Positions 5,379 to 8,276 of a DNA stretch of 8,276 nucleotides are shown here, piece by piece (within the stretch, counting starts at the first letter, position 1; the number at the start of each line of letters is the position of its first letter). The position numbers and the translations under genes are program-made. Source of the DNA: an uncultured bacterium. GTDB taxonomy: Bacteria > Gemmatimonadota > Gemmatimonadetes > Palauibacterales > KS3-K002. Location of the stretch: contig CANPVY010000245.1 of NCBI GenBank assembly GCA_947581845.1, forward strand, positions 1-8,276, in the 5' to 3' direction. A model generated the notes under the pieces. It ran no database searches, was not told the origin of the DNA, and worked only from the letters and a program-made list of their open reading frames with translations.

Positions 5379-8276
5379 TTAGGAATCCTGCAGACCGATG
5401 GTCGCTTCGCACCACTCTCGGGCGTTCTGGAACATCCTCAGCCAGGGCGCGGCCTCGAGCGTGCGCTTCATTTCGTCGGGCATCCAGCCCCACTGCCACT
5501 TGAGGAAGGAGCGCTCAGGGTGCGGCATCATCACGAGGTGCCGACCATCCGGCGAGCAGAGGCCGGCGATGCCCTGCGGTGAGCCATTCGGGTTGAAGGG
5601 GTAAACCTCGGTGATACGATTGTCATCGTCCACGAAACGAACCGGCGCGAGGCCATCCTCCATCACACGATCGAGCACACCGCTGTCCGGGAAGAAGGCG
5701 CGTCCCTCGCCGTGTGCCACCCAGATGCCGAGCGTGGCGCCCTCCATGCCCTGCAGCATGATCGCCGGGCTCGTCTGGATCTGCACCGCGACGAAGCGCG
5801 ACTCGAAGCGCCCGGACGCGTTCTGGATGAAGCGGGGCTGCTGAGCGTCCGGGATGCCTGACCACGGCACCCATCCGAGCAAGGCGAGCAGCTGACAACC
5901 GTTGCAGATACCGAGACTGAACGTGTCCGGCCGCTCGTAGAACTCCTGGAACTGCCGCCAGAGGTCACCGTTGAAGCGGATGACGCCAGCCCAGCCCTTC
6001 GCCGAGTCGAGGACGTCGGCGTAGCTGAAGCCGCCGACGCCGACGACACCGCGGAAGCGCCGCAGGTCGATCCTGCCGCTCAAGAGATCGGACATGACCA
6101 CGTCCCACGGCTCGAAGCCGGCCGCGTAGAAGGCGGAAGTCATCTCCCGGTCGCCGTTGCTACCTTCCTCGCGAAGGATGGCCACGGGGATCTTGTCCTT
6201 CTTCGCCAGGATCGCCGTCGGCGTGAGCTTCGGGCCAAAGGGCACGACGTACTGCGGGCCCGTCCGCGCGCGCAGGCCACGCCCCTCCTCCTCGACACAC
6301 TCCGGGTTGGCCTGCAGTCGATCGAGCTGAAAGCTCGTCGCCTCCCAGAGATCCCGCAGGTCCCGGAGGTCATCCTTGAGAACTTCCTCGCCGTTGTAAC
6401 GGACCCTGACGCTCGTGCCGTTCGTCGTGCTGCCGATGGCAATACAAGGCACGTTCGCCTGCCCAAACGCGGCGAGTACTTCGGCCTCGGCTTCCCGGCT
6501 CACCTCCAAAACGAGACCCAGCTCCTCCGAGAACAGAAACAAGACCGCACCGGCTTCGCTCGCATCGTCAAGATCGACCTCGATCCCGCAGTTCCCGGCG
6601 AACGCCATCTCCAGCAGCGTGGTGATGAGGCCGCCGTCGCTCCGGTCGTGGCCCGCCGCGATCTTCCCCGCGCCGATCAGCTGTTGCACCACATTGAACG
6701 CCTGCTTCAGCACGCCCGCGTCTTCAACGTCGGGCGACTCATCACCGATCTGTCCGTACACCTGCGCCAGCGCTGACCCGCCAAGTCGGTGCTTCCCACT
6801 GGCGAGATCGACGTAGAGCAAACGCCCGCTCCCAGGCAGCTTCAAATCCGGCGTGACCGTCTTGGTGATATCCGGGCACGTCACATAGGCGGAGATGACC
6901 AGCTCACCGGGCGCCTTCACGGTCTCGTCCTCACCGGTCGCGTCCGGTGCGATCGCCGCCATCGAGATGCTGTCCTTGCCGCCATCGACGGCGATGCCCA
7001 GCTCCAGCATGATGTCGTGCATGGCCGCCGCCGCGTCGTAGAGCGCCGCACCTTCGCCCGGCAGCTTGGCCGCCCACATCCAGTTGCCGGAGCAGCGCAC
7101 GTCCTCCAGCGCGCTCACCTGCGCCCACACCAGGTTCGTCAGCGCTTCGCCCACCGCCATTCGTCCCATCGCGGCCGTCTTCAGCAGCCCCTTGATCGGC
7201 TGCTCACCGATCGCCGTGGCACCGCCCGTTGTCCCGAAATGGCTCTGCGCGATGACCGCCACGTCCCCGACAGTGAGCTGGAGCGGGCCCGTGCACTGCT
7301 GCTGCGCGATGAGCCCGGTCACACTGCGGTCCACCTTCGTGGTGAGGAAGCGCTTCGACCCTACTGACAGAAGCCGCAACACACGCTCGAGGGCATCCCG
7401 CACGGTCAGATCATTGGGCAGACGCAGCGGCTCGTGCTTGGCCGGGATGCGGTCGAACTCGAACGTCTTCTGCGGCATATGCCCCAGCACGGCCTCGAGG
7501 TCGAGGTTCACGGGCGTCGAATCGTCGACCTCATCATGGACCACGATCCTGCCATCCCCCGTGATCTTGCCCACGAAGGCCACAGGTATCTTCTCACGCT
7601 CGCACAGCGCCCGGAACAGATCGGAGTGCTCGGGCCGCAAAAGCAGCGCGTCGTTCTCCTGGTACTCGGCACCCCAGATCTCCAGCACGGACAGCGTCTC
7701 GTCGCCCAACGGGATCTCGCGGATCTCGATCCGCGCGCCCGCCGGATCGACGATCTCTTTCAGCACGTTGCAGTTGCCACCGGCGCCCTGGTCGTGGATG
7801 CTGATGATAGGATTGCGATCGCCGGACTCGACGCAGGCGCGGATCACACGGTTCACCTTCTGCTCCATCTCCGCGTCGCCGCGCTGAACCGCGTTGAAGT
7901 CGAGCTCCTCGACGTTCTCACCCTGTACCATGCTCGACGCGGCGCCGCCGCCCATGCCGATCCGGTAGGCGGGCCCGCCGATCTTCACGACCCACATCTC
8001 CGGCTCGGGACTGTCCTTCTCGGTATGGCGAGCGTCGATCTGGCCGATGCCGCCGGTGAACATGATCGGCTTGATCCACTCGCGCCGCTCGCCGTTGGGC
8101 AGCCGCAGCCCGAAGGAGCGTGTGTATCCCTGGATGACCGGCTCGCCGAACTTGTTGCCGTAGTCCGACGCCCCGTTCGATGCCTCGATCTCGATCTGAA
8201 GCGGCGACGCCAGGTTGCTCGGGTATCTGAATCCCGGGTCTTCCCAGGGAAGCTCGTAGCCGGGGATACGCAGGTT
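5379..8276 (-). CDS. purL: Phosphoribosylformylglycinamidine synthase, long single-chain form (N-terminus outside window)
   Basis: The enzyme converts FGAR, ATP and glutamine to FGAM, the fourth step of purine synthesis, in the cytoplasm. 965 residues are visible; against the roughly 1300 of the E. coli-type enzyme, about the first quarter is missing. The open frame continues to the window edge, beginning NLRIPGYELPWEDPG, so the first ATG here (8063) is internal. Visible parts are the first synthetase half with ASNGASDYGNKFGEP, KIGGPAYRIGMGGGAASS (98-115), DFNAVQRGDAEM (126-137) and HDQGAGGNCN (161-170), and then the second half with GEALTNL, DGGKDSISMAA and GHDRSDGGL. A glutaminase domain (about 695-965) has the nucleophile Cys791 in GICNGCQ and His919/Glu921 in MMPHPERS. 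All key residues are present. The single chain means no separate PurQ or PurS is needed. Many stretches resemble plant FGAM synthases more than the E. coli enzyme as I recall them. Confidence 0.96.
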   Translation of the reverse strand, partial: NLRIPGYELPWEDPGFRYPSNLASPLQIEIEASNGASDYGNKFGEPVIQGYTRSFGLRLPNGERREWIKPIMFTGGIGQIDARHTEKDSPEPEMWVVKIGGPAYRIGMGGGAASSMVQGENVEELDFNAVQRGDAEMEQKVNRVIRACVESGDRNPIISIHDQGAGGNCNVLKEIVDPAGARIEIREIPLGDETLSVLEIWGAEYQENDALLLRPEHSDLFRALCEREKIPVAFVGKITGDGRIVVHDEVDDSTPVNLDLEAVLGHMPQKTFEFDRIPAKHEPLRLPNDLTVRDALERVLRLLSVGSKRFLTTKVDRSVTGLIAQQQCTGPLQLTVGDVAVIAQSHFGTTGGATAIGEQPIKGLLKTAAMGRMAVGEALTNLVWAQVSALEDVRCSGNWMWAAKLPGEGAALYDAAAAMHDIMLELGIAVDGGKDSISMAAIAPDATGEDETVKAPGELVISAYVTCPDITKTVTPDLKLPGSGRLLYVDLASGKHRLGGSALAQVYGQIGDESPDVEDAGVLKQAFNVVQQLIGAGKIAAGHDRSDGGLITTLLEMAFAGNCGIEVDLDDASEAGAVLFLFSEELGLVLEVSREAEAEVLAAFGQANVPCIAIGSTTNGTSVRVRYNGEEVLKDDLRDLRDLWEATSFQLDRLQANPECVEEEGRGLRARTGPQYVVPFGPKLTPTAILAKKDKIPVAILREEGSNGDREMTSAFYAAGFEPWDVVMSDLLSGRIDLRRFRGVVGVGGFSYADVLDSAKGWAGVIRFNGDLWRQFQEFYERPDTFSLGICNGCQLLALLGWVPWSGIPDAQQPRFIQNASGRFESRFVAVQIQTSPAIMLQGMEGATLGIWVAHGEGRAFFPDSGVLDRVMEDGLAPVRFVDDDNRITEVYPFNPNGSPQGIAGLCSPDGRHLVMMPHPERSFLKWQWGWMPDEMKRTLEAAPWLRMFQNAREWCEATIGLQDS

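Noticed and set aside
5278..5382. Short plus-strand frame of 34 codons (MAEDIRSIDPNRED...) between purL and the ATPase gene
   Set aside because: Its only ribosome binding hint is weak, it overlaps the terminator-like hairpin and the purL stop on the other strand, and it has no family resemblance.

Overview
The window is GC-rich bacterial DNA in which every supported gene lies on the minus strand. I assign it tentatively to Gemmatimonadota or a close relative. The reason is the lipoprotein at 1490-2734: its lipobox, its 'DSAGVAIV' opening, its NHL-like blade ending in 'GSGPGEL' and its 'DRIYGVWRDELDVQYVV' ending match a six-bladed beta-propeller family I know to be greatly expanded in that phylum. 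This is inference; there is no rRNA or other taxonomic marker here.

In order of transcription (right to left): 8276-5379 holds the C-terminal three quarters of a single-chain FGAM synthase (purL, purine synthesis), whose start lies outside the window. A gap of about 230 bases follows and contains a terminator-like hairpin with a T-rich tail. Next is a two-gene ABC exporter operon of NatA/NatB type, an ATPase (5148-4237) overlapping its permease (4244-2928) by 8 bases. After a gap of about 190 bases comes the lipoprotein (2734-1490). The next 194-base gap (1489-1296) is unusually structured: a perfect 10-bp inverted repeat encloses a 16-bp hairpin and two smaller ones. It is followed by a small ferredoxin-like (dimeric alpha-beta barrel) protein (1295-948) and, 43 bases on, a DUF99/UPF0215 protein (904-335). 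After a gap with a plausible sigma-70-like promoter, the first 55 codons of a membrane protein run off the left edge (167-1).

Only the ATPase and permease clearly work together, as one membrane exporter. The DUF99 gene and its small neighbour may be co-transcribed. purL, the exporter and the lipoprotein are separated by gaps large enough for their own control signals, so the shared direction need not mean one operon. I found no tRNA, rRNA, CRISPR array, insertion sequence or phage gene. No plus-strand reading frame looks like a protein; the long ones lie opposite real genes and fit GC-rich shadow frames.

The points most worth a second look are the strikingly plant-like sequence of PurL, a mainly archaeal protein family (DUF99) in a bacterial setting, and the nested inverted-repeat element at 1323-1457.
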